A stretch of 64,000 bases of DNA from CAWEDP01 sp963807925 (lineage in GTDB: Bacteria; Acidobacteriota; Vicinamibacteria; Vicinamibacterales; CAVVIG01). This document shows, one piece after another, positions 31,408 to 41,834 of the stretch. Both the position numbers and the translations under genes were made by a program. The stretch spans positions 248,001-312,000 of the forward strand of contig CAWEDP010000003.1 of the NCBI GenBank assembly GCA_963807925.1, given 5' to 3'. Under the pieces are notes generated by a model. It saw nothing but the letters and a program-made list of their open reading frames with translations, made no database searches and was not told the origin of the DNA. Positions within the stretch are counted from its first letter, which is position 1, and each line of letters begins with the position of its first letter.

Positions 31408-31540
31408 GAGTGACCTTGAAGCGCCGGATCGCGAAGCGTCAAGCCGAGCGTCCCGGTCGTCTTCGAGCATTCGATGATCGATCTGGCTCTTGGGGCAGAC
31501 GCGTTCGTGCCGGAGAGGCCCGAAGGCGCTGCCGGACACG

Positions 31541-31580
31541 TTGTGTGGTGCGAGCACGCCTATCTAGTTTTGAGAGAACC
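31541..31580 (+). other. 3' half of 16S processing stem
   Basis: Complementary to 29477-29515 upstream of 16S (core TATCTAGTTTT and AGAACC at the base). It lies between 16S and tRNA-Ile. Confidence 0.55.
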
Positions 31581-31601
31581 GGCAACGGTTCTTGGAGAGG
31601 A

Positions 31602-31682
<81 letters not shown>

Positions 31683-31786
31683 GCTAAAGGAGTTGGTATT
31701 GCGTAGTGCCTAGCGCGGGAGGGTCGGTCGGCGGATGTCGCCTGCGTCCTTCCTGTTCGCGACAATCACACGGTTCAATTCAATAC

Positions 31787-31862
31787 GGGGAATTAGCTCA
31801 GCTGGGAGAGCGCCTGGTTTGCAACCAGGAGGTCACCGGTTCGAGCCCGGTATTCTCCACCA
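31787..31862 (+). tRNA. tRNA-Ala (UGC)
   Basis: Acceptor GGGGAAT/ATTCTCC, anticodon stem CCTGG/CCAGG with loop TTTGCAA (anticodon TGC), T-loop GGTTCGAGCCC, encoded CCA. It is the second spacer tRNA, 104 nt after tRNA-Ile. Confidence 0.96.
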
Positions 31863-31929
31863 CGATGGTCGCGGTCACGTGGATCGCGACACGGTGCGAG
31901 GCCGAGAGGCCGGACGCCGCGACGAAGAG

Positions 31930-31939
31930 GTCTTTGACA
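31930..31939 (+). promoter_or_regulatory. boxA-like motif before 23S
   Basis: GTCTTTGACA, sharing TCTTTGA with the copies before 16S and 5S; it overlaps the start of the 23S processing stem. Confidence 0.5.
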
Positions 31940-31966
31940 ACTGAATATTCTGCAAACGGTAGTTTT
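31936..31966 (+). other. 5' half of 23S processing stem
   Basis: 31 nt that pair with 35189-35219: 28 Watson-Crick pairs, 2 G-U pairs and 1 mismatch. The helix would bring the ends of pre-23S together for processing. Confidence 0.75.
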
Positions 31967-32114
31967 ACCGACCACACACACGCAGTGTGCATGGGAGCTA
32001 TCGCATGCGGGGACCCGGGGCCTGGGGCTCGGGGCTCGGAAGACCGTCACAGGTCGTTCGAGTCTGGAGTCTGGGGTCCCGAATCCCGGTACGCGTTAGT
32101 TCCGAGTTTCTTAT

Positions 32115-35123
<3,009 letters not shown>

Positions 35124-35131
35124 ATCTTCTC

Positions 35132-35154
35132 TTGTCCGGGCCCCGCCCGGACAA
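35132..35154 (+). other. Strong hairpin after 23S
   Basis: Perfect 10-bp stem TTGTCCGGGC/GCCCGGACAA with a 3-nt loop, not followed by a T-run. It lies inside the operon, so it is more likely a processing or structural element than a terminator. Confidence 0.5.
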
Positions 35155-35188
35155 TGCACGCAGAAACGCTGCGTGAGTAGGGTCGCGT

Positions 35189-35219
35189 AAAACTGCCGTT
35201 TGCCGAGTATTCAGTTGTC
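35189..35219 (+). other. 3' half of 23S processing stem
   Basis: Pairs with 31936-31966 (see that entry). Confidence 0.75.
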
Positions 35220-35292
35220 CGCTGGTGCGCGCGACCGCCGGAATATGGCGGTGCGTGCGCGGGTCTCCCGCCACATGTGCGGGACCCACTCG

Positions 35293-35302
35293 TTCTTTGA
35301 CA
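35293..35302 (+). promoter_or_regulatory. boxA-like motif before 5S
   Basis: TTCTTTGACA, third copy in the operon. A hairpin at 35319-35346 (TCATCCG/CGGATGA with an inner TCAC/GTGA) lies between it and 5S. Confidence 0.45.
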
Positions 35303-35370
35303 GGGGACCCCCGCCCGCTCATCCGATCACTCCCGTGACCGGATGACTCTCGCGTGCGGTCTCCATGAGT

Positions 35371-35490
<120 letters not shown>

Positions 35491-35500
35491 TGTCACCCGA

Positions 35501-35540
35501 AGCCCGCGCGCTCCGTTGGAGGAGCCCGCGGGCTTTCCTC
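35501..35540 (+). terminator. Rho-independent terminator of the rRNA operon
   Basis: GC-rich stem AGCCCGCG (35501-35508) with CGCGGGCT (35527-35534), reinforced by CTCC/GGAG, then TTT. It starts 10 nt after 5S. Confidence 0.7.
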
Positions 35541-35547
35541 CGTACCC

Positions 35548-35925
35548 GCGTCCGTACCGCCTGGCCACCATCGCCGGCACGCATGCCTGGCACATGGCGA
35601 GCACGCCGACCACGTTGGTCTCGAAGGACTGCCGCAGGTCGTCGGCCGTCGTCGCGAACAGATCCCGATCCTCGGCGAGCAGCACGGCGGCGTTGTTGAT
35701 CAGGACGTCGACATGGCCCAGTCGTGCTTCCGCCTCGTCCGCGCACGCGCGGATGCTCGCGGCGGCGGTGAGATCGGCGACGATGGCCGAGACGTCGAGT
35801 CCCGATGCGCGCAACTGGTGTGCCGCTGCCTCGTGCGGCGGCGGTCCCGCCCGGTGAGCGCGACGGAACCCCTTCGTCGCAAGTTGTCGGCACACCTCGA
35901 GGCCGATCCGCTCGCTCCCGCCACA
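35548..35925 (-). pseudogene. SDR-family oxidoreductase remnant
   Basis: Fragment of a short-chain dehydrogenase: GGSERIGLEVCRQLATKGF (degenerate TGxxxGIG cofactor motif), then DVLINNAAVLLAEDRDLF (NNA motif) and NVVGVLAMCQACVPAMVARR. Between them the frame slips and returns; the other frame gives VALTGRDRR, the piece normally following KGFR. There is no proper start, and the homology stops just after RRYGR, before the catalytic Tyr-x3-Lys. The 5' end is merged with the GDSL remnant and the 3' end abuts the rRNA terminator. Non-functional. Confidence 0.75.
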
Positions 35926-36538
35926 GCTCACGCGTCTGGCCCCGCGGTAGGGGGGCGAAGAGCAGAATTCTGGCCTGCGGCTGACGCGCGCGAATCTCCG
36001 CGACGATGGCAGTGTTGCCGGCGACGTACTCGAGACGGTCACCCGGATCGAGCGTCTGCAGGACCACGAGCTTCGCCTGATAGCCATCGAGCTCTCCATG
36101 CTGCATCCCCCGCAGGAGACTCTCGACGCGCGTGCCCTGCCAGCCGAAGTTCGCGGCGGCAACCGACCCGAACGCGCGATCCCAGACGCTGCGTCCGCGG
36201 GCCCCGCTACGCCACATCTCCGTGTCCGGGGTCCCGAAGAAGACGATGTCGATATCACCGGCCTGCGCCCGCTCGATGAACCGGTCGTGCAGCTCCACCT
36301 CGCGTGGGGTCAGCGGGCCCTCGGGAGCCTCGGCCGCCCGTGTCCAGACTGGCCCTGGCGGCTCGGCCTGCTGCGCCTCGACATCCTCGTTCGACGCGAA
36401 CCCGACAGCGCCGCCAGTGACGCAGAGGAACACCAGCAGTCCAGCCAGCATCGGAACACGGGGTACAGCACGCCTGGCTCCCGGCAATCGCCGGGGGCGG
36501 GTACGGGTAACAGCGTGGCTCGTTTCGTCATCAGGCAC
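35909..36538 (-). pseudogene. Truncated, probably inactive GDSL/SGNH hydrolase
   Basis: From GTG at 36538, residues 29-48 form a membrane anchor, followed by a GDSL-hydrolase N-terminal part: DIVFFGTPDTEMW, SVWDRAFGSVAAANFGWQG, VVLQTLD, ARILLFAPLPRGQTRELW. The catalytic GDS motif reads G-T-P-D (residues 102-105), so the nucleophile Ser is gone. After residue 210 the sequence switches to the SDR remnant in another frame, deleting the part with the catalytic Asp-x2-His. A fused reading frame continues to 35381 but has no coding character. Confidence 0.7.
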
Positions 36539-36845
36539 TCCCGCGATCGAGCAAGATCGTGCGGCATCCCTGTTACGAGCTTGTTACGCCGGATCATGCC
36601 GTATCCGTCGTCCGCAGGTGGGTCCCTCACAGGGCAGAGGCGCGTGCGGGGAGCGGGGCCGTCGCAACTCGCACTGGCTGTATGGGGCGTGACGCTCCGT
36701 TCGAGGTGCGAGGATGGCGTCCCTTGGTCTGAATCCGTGGGACGTACACTCAATTGAGACCGTGGTGGCCGGCGGCGACGGCCTGCAAGAGGTCGTCGGC
36801 GACAAGGCTACCGCGTTGAAAGAACACGCGCGCCGGACTTGCTGC
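36539..36845. other. Intergenic stretch without recognised content
   Basis: 307 nt between the GDSL remnant and the 3' end of the G8-domain gene. I see a repeated TGTTACG (near 36570 and 36582) but no convincing gene, RNA or terminator. Confidence 0.4.
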
Positions 36846-39560
36846 CTACCGGCTGGCCTGGAGGCTGGCTCCGCCACTAGGGCCGCTGTCAGGACCGCTG
36901 CCAAGGACGTCACCGCTGGAGACAAGCTTGACCCAAAGCGAACCGTTGCCTTTGTAGTACGAGGTGGTACTGGCCTTGCGAAGTGCATCCAGGCTGCTCT
37001 GCTCCGTACCCGACGCTGCAGTGGTGAATCCCGGCAGCTCGAAGATCACCCACGAGCCGCTATCCAGTTCCTTCACGCTGAGGGACAGGGACGGCCTTTC
37101 GGTGGTCACCTTGATCTCGGTACCCGCTCGTACGTTGGTTTCTCCGGTGACGGGGAAATCCTTGCCATTGCGGCTGAGAACGACTGGCGGCTGCGCAGGT
37201 GCACTGGCACCTCCGGCTCGACCACCAGGTGCACCACGACCGGCGGCGCCAGGGCCGGGAGCTCCGGCTCGTGCGGGAGCGGCGCCGGGACCACCGGCTC
37301 CCGCTGGGGCAGGACCTGCGCCACGACCGCCACCGAAACCACCACGACCGAAACCACCACGACCGAAACCACCACCACCGCCGCCGCCAACAGTCATGCG
37401 CCCGACGTCGCCCTTGCACACCGCAGCGTTCCAGGTGGGCTTGATCTCGCAGGCTTCGTCGATGGCGATTCCGTCATTTTCGTCGTTGATGAGAATGAAG
37501 GAGTCCGGGACACCGTCGACCGAGCCGTCCAGGTCGTGGAACACCGCGGTCTTATAGCTCCCATTGCCGTAATCATCGTTGCTCCACTTACGCTCCATCG
37601 GTGGGAAATACACCGGCTTGGCGTTGATGAATTTCGCGCGCTGTATGGTGTTGTTGGAGCTCATTCCGAAGCTGGTATACAGCAGGTAAGAGATCGCTCC
37701 CGTCTTGCGGGTGGCGTTGTCCTGGAAATTCACGAAGGTGACATCGTCCAGTTCATGACGGTAATCGTAGAACTCGTAGCCGCGGATCGGGAAATCCGCG
37801 AGTTCGGGCTCCGGCAAGCTACGGCCGTAAGCCATTTCCGCCGGCGTCCTGGGGTTGCCGATGTTCTCGGTTTCGCCCACGAACAGCGAGTCAACCACCC
37901 GTGACGTAAAGGCGGAACGACCGAAGTTGCCGGACGCATGCGTGTAGCCAATTGCGTTGTCGGCCAGCCTCAGGTTCTTGAATGTGTGCATCTCACCGCG
38001 GGTCCAGATCCCGCTATTGCGGTTCTTGTAGCCGGTGAAATCCTCGATGACCGACTCCACTTGAGGGCCGTTCGCGTCAGCGGGATTGGCAAGGGAAATA
38101 TGCCCGCCGGTGGCGAAATGGCCATCGGGCCTGGGGCCGCGATCGAACATGAAACTGTCAATGTTCGAATGGGCGGTGTTGCGCTTGAACTCCCGCACCC
38201 GGGTTCGACGTGGCCAGGTCTTCGCACTGATCGCCGTGCCTTCGAACTTACCCGTCGGATGCTCCGGCAAGGCGAACCAGAAACCTGTCGAATCGGACCC
38301 CGCGGCCACGTTGTCCCGGTAAATATTGTCCGGATTGGTGATCCAGAAAGTCGACGCCGTGTTGTCGGAAGGGATCAGGATATCCTTGGCGTTCTGGCCG
38401 GCCGTATCGAAGTTCTGGCCGCCCCCCGGTCCGAACGGGGCGAGGTTTGTCGGGACGCACGGCGCGTCCGGATGGCACTTGGTCAGGATCCCCAGGTTGT
38501 GGACGAACTGGTTGCTGTGCTCCACGGCGTCTTCGAGGAAGAAGCAGTGACCAATGTTGTTGTAGGTCACGTTGTTTTCAACGTCCAAGTAATTTGTGCC
38601 ATGCACGGTCACGCAGCGGCTGTAGGTGTCGTGAATGGCGGAGTTCCTGATGTACTGCCCCTGCGCATCGCCGATCAGATGCCAATGGATCGGATACCGG
38701 GCCAGATGCATGTTCTGACCCATGCGATTGAGCTCGACGCCCTCGACAAACATCTTGCTCGCGCCCATCGCCATGATGTGGCCGCCAAAGAGCGTCCTGT
38801 CTGCGTCAGGCGAAGCCTGGATCAGGATATTGCGCGACAGCATGCCAACTTCGCCGCGTTCATCCACGTCGAAGGTGATCTTGCCGAAGTGCATGTAGTC
38901 CAGTCTTTTGTCGAGCGTGATCGTATTGCCACGGATGGCAGCGATGGTTCGCCGCTCCGCCTGATGGGTATCGAAATCCGTTGACGCGAGGACAATCACG
39001 TCGCCGACCCGCCAGCCAGCGGCGTTCAGGACTTCGATCGAGTTGCTGCCTGCGTCGGCGGTCTTGGACAGCTTCGTCCAGGAGTTCGTCCGGTTACCGT
39101 GCAGGTTCAGGGTTCCACCCATCATCATGATCCCGCGATCACTGCGGTCAGTCGTTCCACCCACTCCACTCATGTCTTCGTCTTTGACGTTGTCGGTGAG
39201 GGTAATTGTCGCCTTGCGCGTGTGGGGGCGGGCTTCTGTGCCAATCTCCAACTCCCCGTGCACCATGATCCACTCGGTGGTCAGTTCCAGATCCTTGTTA
39301 TCCGCGAAGCTGAGTGTGCCGTTGAGCTTGATACCATGCAGCGGCGGCGGACTGACGTCGAGGATGACGTTCATATCCTTCTCAATGGTGACCACGTCGT
39401 CTTTGGCGGGCACCTTCTTGTCAGGCCAGGTGGCAGGATCAGACCAGCGGCTGGCCGCCGGCGATCCAGCACTCTGAGCCTGAACGACAGCGAATACGCT
39501 GACGAGCAGGAATGCTGGCAGGAGCGAAGCAAGAAGGAACGAGCGATGTTGCGTACTCAC
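36846..39560 (-). CDS. Secreted G8-domain/beta-helix protein (CEMIP/TMEM2-like)
   Basis: 904-aa exported protein. GTG at 39560 is preferred because GGAGGG lies about 8 nt upstream and the product then starts with a signal peptide (FLLASLLPAFLLVSVFAVVQAQ). A G8 domain follows (SRWSDPATWPDKKVPAKDD, then LNGTLSFAD, GELEIGTE), then a long parallel beta-helix with RGIMMMGGTLNLHGN, ASTDFDTHQAERRTI, SRCVTVHGTNYLDVENN and IGHCFFLEDAVEHSN. These phrases closely resemble animal CEMIP and TMEM2 hyaluronan-degrading proteins. A Gly/Pro/Ala-rich linker (about residues 727-795) separates a C-terminal beta-rich domain. Hyaluronan or another polysaccharide as substrate is inference. Base composition looks less GC-rich than its neighbours, suggesting transfer. 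Confidence 0.8.
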   Translation of the reverse strand: MSTQHRSFLLASLLPAFLLVSVFAVVQAQSAGSPAASRWSDPATWPDKKVPAKDDVVTIEKDMNVILDVSPPPLHGIKLNGTLSFADNKDLELTTEWIMVHGELEIGTEARPHTRKATITLTDNVKDEDMSGVGGTTDRSDRGIMMMGGTLNLHGNRTNSWTKLSKTADAGSNSIEVLNAAGWRVGDVIVLASTDFDTHQAERRTIAAIRGNTITLDKRLDYMHFGKITFDVDERGEVGMLSRNILIQASPDADRTLFGGHIMAMGASKMFVEGVELNRMGQNMHLARYPIHWHLIGDAQGQYIRNSAIHDTYSRCVTVHGTNYLDVENNVTYNNIGHCFFLEDAVEHSNQFVHNLGILTKCHPDAPCVPTNLAPFGPGGGQNFDTAGQNAKDILIPSDNTASTFWITNPDNIYRDNVAAGSDSTGFWFALPEHPTGKFEGTAISAKTWPRRTRVREFKRNTAHSNIDSFMFDRGPRPDGHFATGGHISLANPADANGPQVESVIEDFTGYKNRNSGIWTRGEMHTFKNLRLADNAIGYTHASGNFGRSAFTSRVVDSLFVGETENIGNPRTPAEMAYGRSLPEPELADFPIRGYEFYDYRHELDDVTFVNFQDNATRKTGAISYLLYTSFGMSSNNTIQRAKFINAKPVYFPPMERKWSNDDYGNGSYKTAVFHDLDGSVDGVPDSFILINDENDGIAIDEACEIKPTWNAAVCKGDVGRMTVGGGGGGGFGRGGFGRGGFGGGRGAGPAPAGAGGPGAAPARAGAPGPGAAGRGAPGGRAGGASAPAQPPVVLSRNGKDFPVTGETNVRAGTEIKVTTERPSLSLSVKELDSGSWVIFELPGFTTAASGTEQSSLDALRKASTTSYYKGNGSLWVKLVSSGDVLGSGPDSGPSGGASLQASR
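37331..37375 (-). repeat. 15-nt in-frame tandem repeat (FGRGG)
   Basis: Near-perfect 15-nt units (ACCACCACGACCGAA on the + strand) encode FGRGG repeats inside the Gly-rich linker of the G8 protein. Copy number could vary by slippage without breaking the frame. Confidence 0.75.
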
Positions 39561-39698
39561 GGAATCAACCCTCCGTACTCGAAGATGACCGAGAACCGCA
39601 GCGGCAAAGCGGAGCGCGATCCGGCGCCCCGCAAACCCCGAACCCGAGGAGAATAGCCGATTTCCGAAGATCCCAGGTATGCGACTCCCGAATCCACA

Positions 39699-39754
39699 AG
39701 CTGGCCAGGACAATCGATTTCGTCTTCGGGCCCGCCTAGGACGCGCCCGGTCAA
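39699..39754. repeat. Imperfect direct repeat, copy A
   Basis: 56-nt copy, similar to 39782-39838 at an 83-nt offset (shared AGCTGGCC.GGACA.TCG.TT.CGTCTT and GGTCAA end). It lies upstream of the G8 gene. Confidence 0.6.
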
Positions 39755-39781
39755 CCAGCAGCTCTCCCCGGACCGACCACG

Positions 39782-39838
39782 AGCTGGCCGGGACAGTCGG
39801 TTACGTCTTGGGGTCCACCCAGAACGACACCGGGTCAA
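39782..39838. repeat. Imperfect direct repeat, copy B
   Basis: 57-nt second copy (see 39699-39754). No gene overlaps it. Confidence 0.6.
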
Positions 39839-39976
39839 TTCAGTCGTTCCCCGCTGCTCTCGCGTCGCGTCCCGGGCCGAGCCGTCGCGACCACCCGGGC
39901 GGCGCCGTCATCCGGCAGCCGGGTCGCGACGCACGGGTGCCGGGCGATCGCCGCCGATATCCGCCGCCGGCGGAAC

Positions 39977-39982
39977 TATAAT
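39977..39982 (+). promoter_or_regulatory. Perfect TATAAT -10 box before STAS gene
   Basis: TATAAT ends 9 nt before the ATG at 39992; transcription would start almost at the codon. No clear -35. Confidence 0.5.
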
Positions 39983-39991
39983 CGCGGGCGC

Positions 39992-40366
39992 ATGAAGCTC
40001 CGGCAGCGCACGCACGGCGAGGTGACCATCCTCGACCTGAACGGGCGTCTGATTCTCGGGGACGGCGAACAGCTGTTTCGCGACACCGTCGATGACCTGA
40101 TCCAGCGCGGTCGAACGAAGGTGCTGCTCAACCTGACCGGAGTCACCTATATCGACAGCGCCGGCATCGGGACGATGATGTGGAAGTACAGTACGCTGCT
40201 CGGTCGGGGCGGCGCGCTCAAGCTGTTGAACCCCCAATCACGCACGGAGACCGTCCTGGCCGTCACGAGATTGCTCACCATCCTCGAGACCTTCCACGAC
40301 GAGGCGGCCGCGATCGCGAGCTTCTCGCAGCCGCCCGATCCGGTCGACGCCGCGGGGCGCGCATAG
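39992..40366 (+). CDS. STAS-domain anti-sigma-factor antagonist-like protein
   Basis: 124-aa STAS protein with YIDSAGIGTMM (Ser56 the likely phosphorylation site). It aligns over its whole length with the STAS protein at 11530-11880 (for example RLILGDGEQLF/KITLGEGDELL and AVTRLLTILETF/AITKLLTVFETY), so the two are paralogues. A C-terminal Pro/Asp tail of about 15 residues is extra. No anti-sigma kinase gene is adjacent; it stands alone between the G8 region and gene fragments. Confidence 0.85.
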   Translation: MKLRQRTHGEVTILDLNGRLILGDGEQLFRDTVDDLIQRGRTKVLLNLTGVTYIDSAGIGTMMWKYSTLLGRGGALKLLNPQSRTETVLAVTRLLTILETFHDEAAAIASFSQPPDPVDAAGRA

Positions 40367-40405
40367 CGCGGAATCCTCCAGGTGACGGGCGGGCGCCGGC
40401 TCCCG

Positions 40406-40489
40406 ATGGACGTTGTCGTTCGCGAGGCGGGTCCGCGAGACGTCCAAAGCGTGACCGCGTTGATCAATGCGGCCTTTCAGGTCGAACGG
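40406..40489 (+). pseudogene. N-terminal remnant of a GNAT acetyltransferase
   Basis: MDVVVREAGPRDVQSVTALINAAFQVER matches the beta1-alpha1 start of GNAT enzymes, but after about 28 residues the similarity ends and DinB-type sequence begins in another frame. No acetyl-CoA binding motif remains. Confidence 0.5.
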
Positions 40490-40856
40490 CGGGCTGTGGC
40501 TCCGCCCCGGCGGCGCCGCGTCGATCGGATTCCATCTCAGGCATCTCGCCGGCAGCCTGGATCGGCTGATGACCTACCGCGCGGGCAATCGCTCGCGACC
40601 GCGCAACAGGCGTTCCTGGAGTCGGAGGAAGTCGAGAGCGCCGAGGACGCGCGACAGCTGTCGGCGCAGGCCGGCGAGGCGATCGACAGGGCGCTCGACC
40701 AGGTCCGCGCCACGCCGGTCGAGGGCCTGCTCGACGTGCGGCAGGCGGGTCGGGCGCGGCTCACGTCGACGGTTCTCGGACTGCTCGTTCACGCCGCCGA
40801 GCACGCGCAGCGCCACGCGGGACAACTGGCGACGCGCGCAAATCCTGCGGCGGTGA
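40488..40856 (+). pseudogene. DinB-like protein, frameshifted and 5'-truncated
   Basis: The first part, GGLWLRPGGAASIGFHLRHL..LDRLMTY, is DinB-like with the metal-ligand His. The reading then continues in a different frame at about 40585 as RGQSLATAQQAFLESEEV and on to HAAEHAQRHAGQL, which carries the C-terminal His ligands. A further slip near 40848 would give AQILRR and a stop at 40856. The N-terminus is replaced by the GNAT remnant. Probably non-functional; sequence errors could account for some of the slips but not the missing 5' end. Confidence 0.6.
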
Positions 40857-40862
40857 GCGAGT

Positions 40863-41753
40863 TCACACGTCCATCATGTCGAGCACGCGGCGCAGGATTT
40901 CCGCCGGGTCCTTGCCGGGAGTGGGCCGGTACTCGTGCGCGATGTAGCCGGTGTAGCCGAGATCGACGATCCATCCGGCAATGAAGCGGTAATTGAGCTC
41001 CTGGGTCTCGTCGAGCTCGTGGCGGCCTGGCACGCCCGCGGTGTGGAAGTGGGCGATCCACGGCAGGTTGTCCTTGATCGTGGCGCACACGTTCCCGTCC
41101 ATCACCTGCGCGTGGTAGATGTCGAAGAGCATTTTCACGCTGGGTGAGTTCACTCGCCGGCAGACCTCGAATCCCCAGGCGACGTGATCGCAGATCTGAC
41201 CCGGGCGGCCGAGTGCGTTGTCCGGATATCGCGTGTTCATGTTCTCGAGGCAGATGGTGACGCGCTTGTCTTCGGCGTAGGCCTTGATCCGATCGAAGAA
41301 GGCGACCGCGTTGTCCGCCCCTTCCGCGTACGACATGCCCCTGCGCTGCCCGCCGACGGTGATGATGTTCGAGCAGCCGCCGGCGACCGACTGATCGATG
41401 TGCGCCTTCAACTTCGTCTCGAGCTCGGCGTGCACCTCCTTGTGGATGACGCCGTCCCCGAACGTCACCGGGCCCGGCCCGGCCATCGTCGGCACCAGCC
41501 CGTATTTCCGCAGCGTCGGCCAGTCCTGAAGGCCGACCAGATCGAAGCCGACGCATCCCAGCTCCGCCGCCCGCCGACATTGCTCGTCGAACGACAGCGA
41601 GGTCTGTCCGAACACCTGTCGGAACAGCGCCTGCTTGAGCCGTCCCTTCCGCCGGACCGGTTGGTTGCTCTGCGCCGCGGCCCCCGGATCCGGCGCGGCC
41701 AGGGCGGCTCCGGCGGCGCCGATGGTGGTGGCGAGAAACTGTCTGCGCTGCAT
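40863..41753 (-). CDS. Exported TIM-barrel protein, hydroxypyruvate isomerase-like
   Basis: 296-aa member of the xylose-isomerase-like TIM-barrel superfamily. N-terminal MQRRQFLATTIGAAGAALAAP is a twin-arginine-like signal, so it acts outside the cytoplasm or is lipid-anchored. Metal-binding positions expected for hydroxypyruvate isomerase-like proteins are visible: Glu in VTICLENMNTR, Asp/His in MLFDIYHAQVMDG, His in IAHFHTAGVPGRHELD and Glu in IAHEYRPTPG. The sugar substrate is unknown. TATAAT sits 6 nt before the ATG. Confidence 0.83.
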   Translation of the reverse strand: MQRRQFLATTIGAAGAALAAPDPGAAAQSNQPVRRKGRLKQALFRQVFGQTSLSFDEQCRRAAELGCVGFDLVGLQDWPTLRKYGLVPTMAGPGPVTFGDGVIHKEVHAELETKLKAHIDQSVAGGCSNIITVGGQRRGMSYAEGADNAVAFFDRIKAYAEDKRVTICLENMNTRYPDNALGRPGQICDHVAWGFEVCRRVNSPSVKMLFDIYHAQVMDGNVCATIKDNLPWIAHFHTAGVPGRHELDETQELNYRFIAGWIVDLGYTGYIAHEYRPTPGKDPAEILRRVLDMMDV

Positions 41754-41759
41754 GCGCCG

Positions 41760-41765
41760 ATTATA
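41760..41765 (-). promoter_or_regulatory. TATAAT -10 box of the TIM-barrel gene (leaderless)
   Basis: Perfect TATAAT on the minus strand, 6 nt before the ATG at 41753, so the message probably begins at the start codon. Confidence 0.5.
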
Positions 41766-41834
41766 GGCGGGACAGACGCTCGAATGTCCGCCGCGTGCGG
41801 CTTGCTGGTCGCCGTTGGTTGATAATGGCAGGCC

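Noticed and set aside
35132..35154. Hairpin after 23S as a terminator
   Set aside because: No T-run follows, and 5S lies downstream in the same operon.
37331..37375. Repeats as a CRISPR array
   Set aside because: They are 15-nt tandem in-frame units without spacers, coding FGRGG.
36714..37904. Rightward open frame over the 3' part of the G8 gene
   Set aside because: Low-complexity His/Thr/Arg runs are the antisense of the Gly-rich linker.
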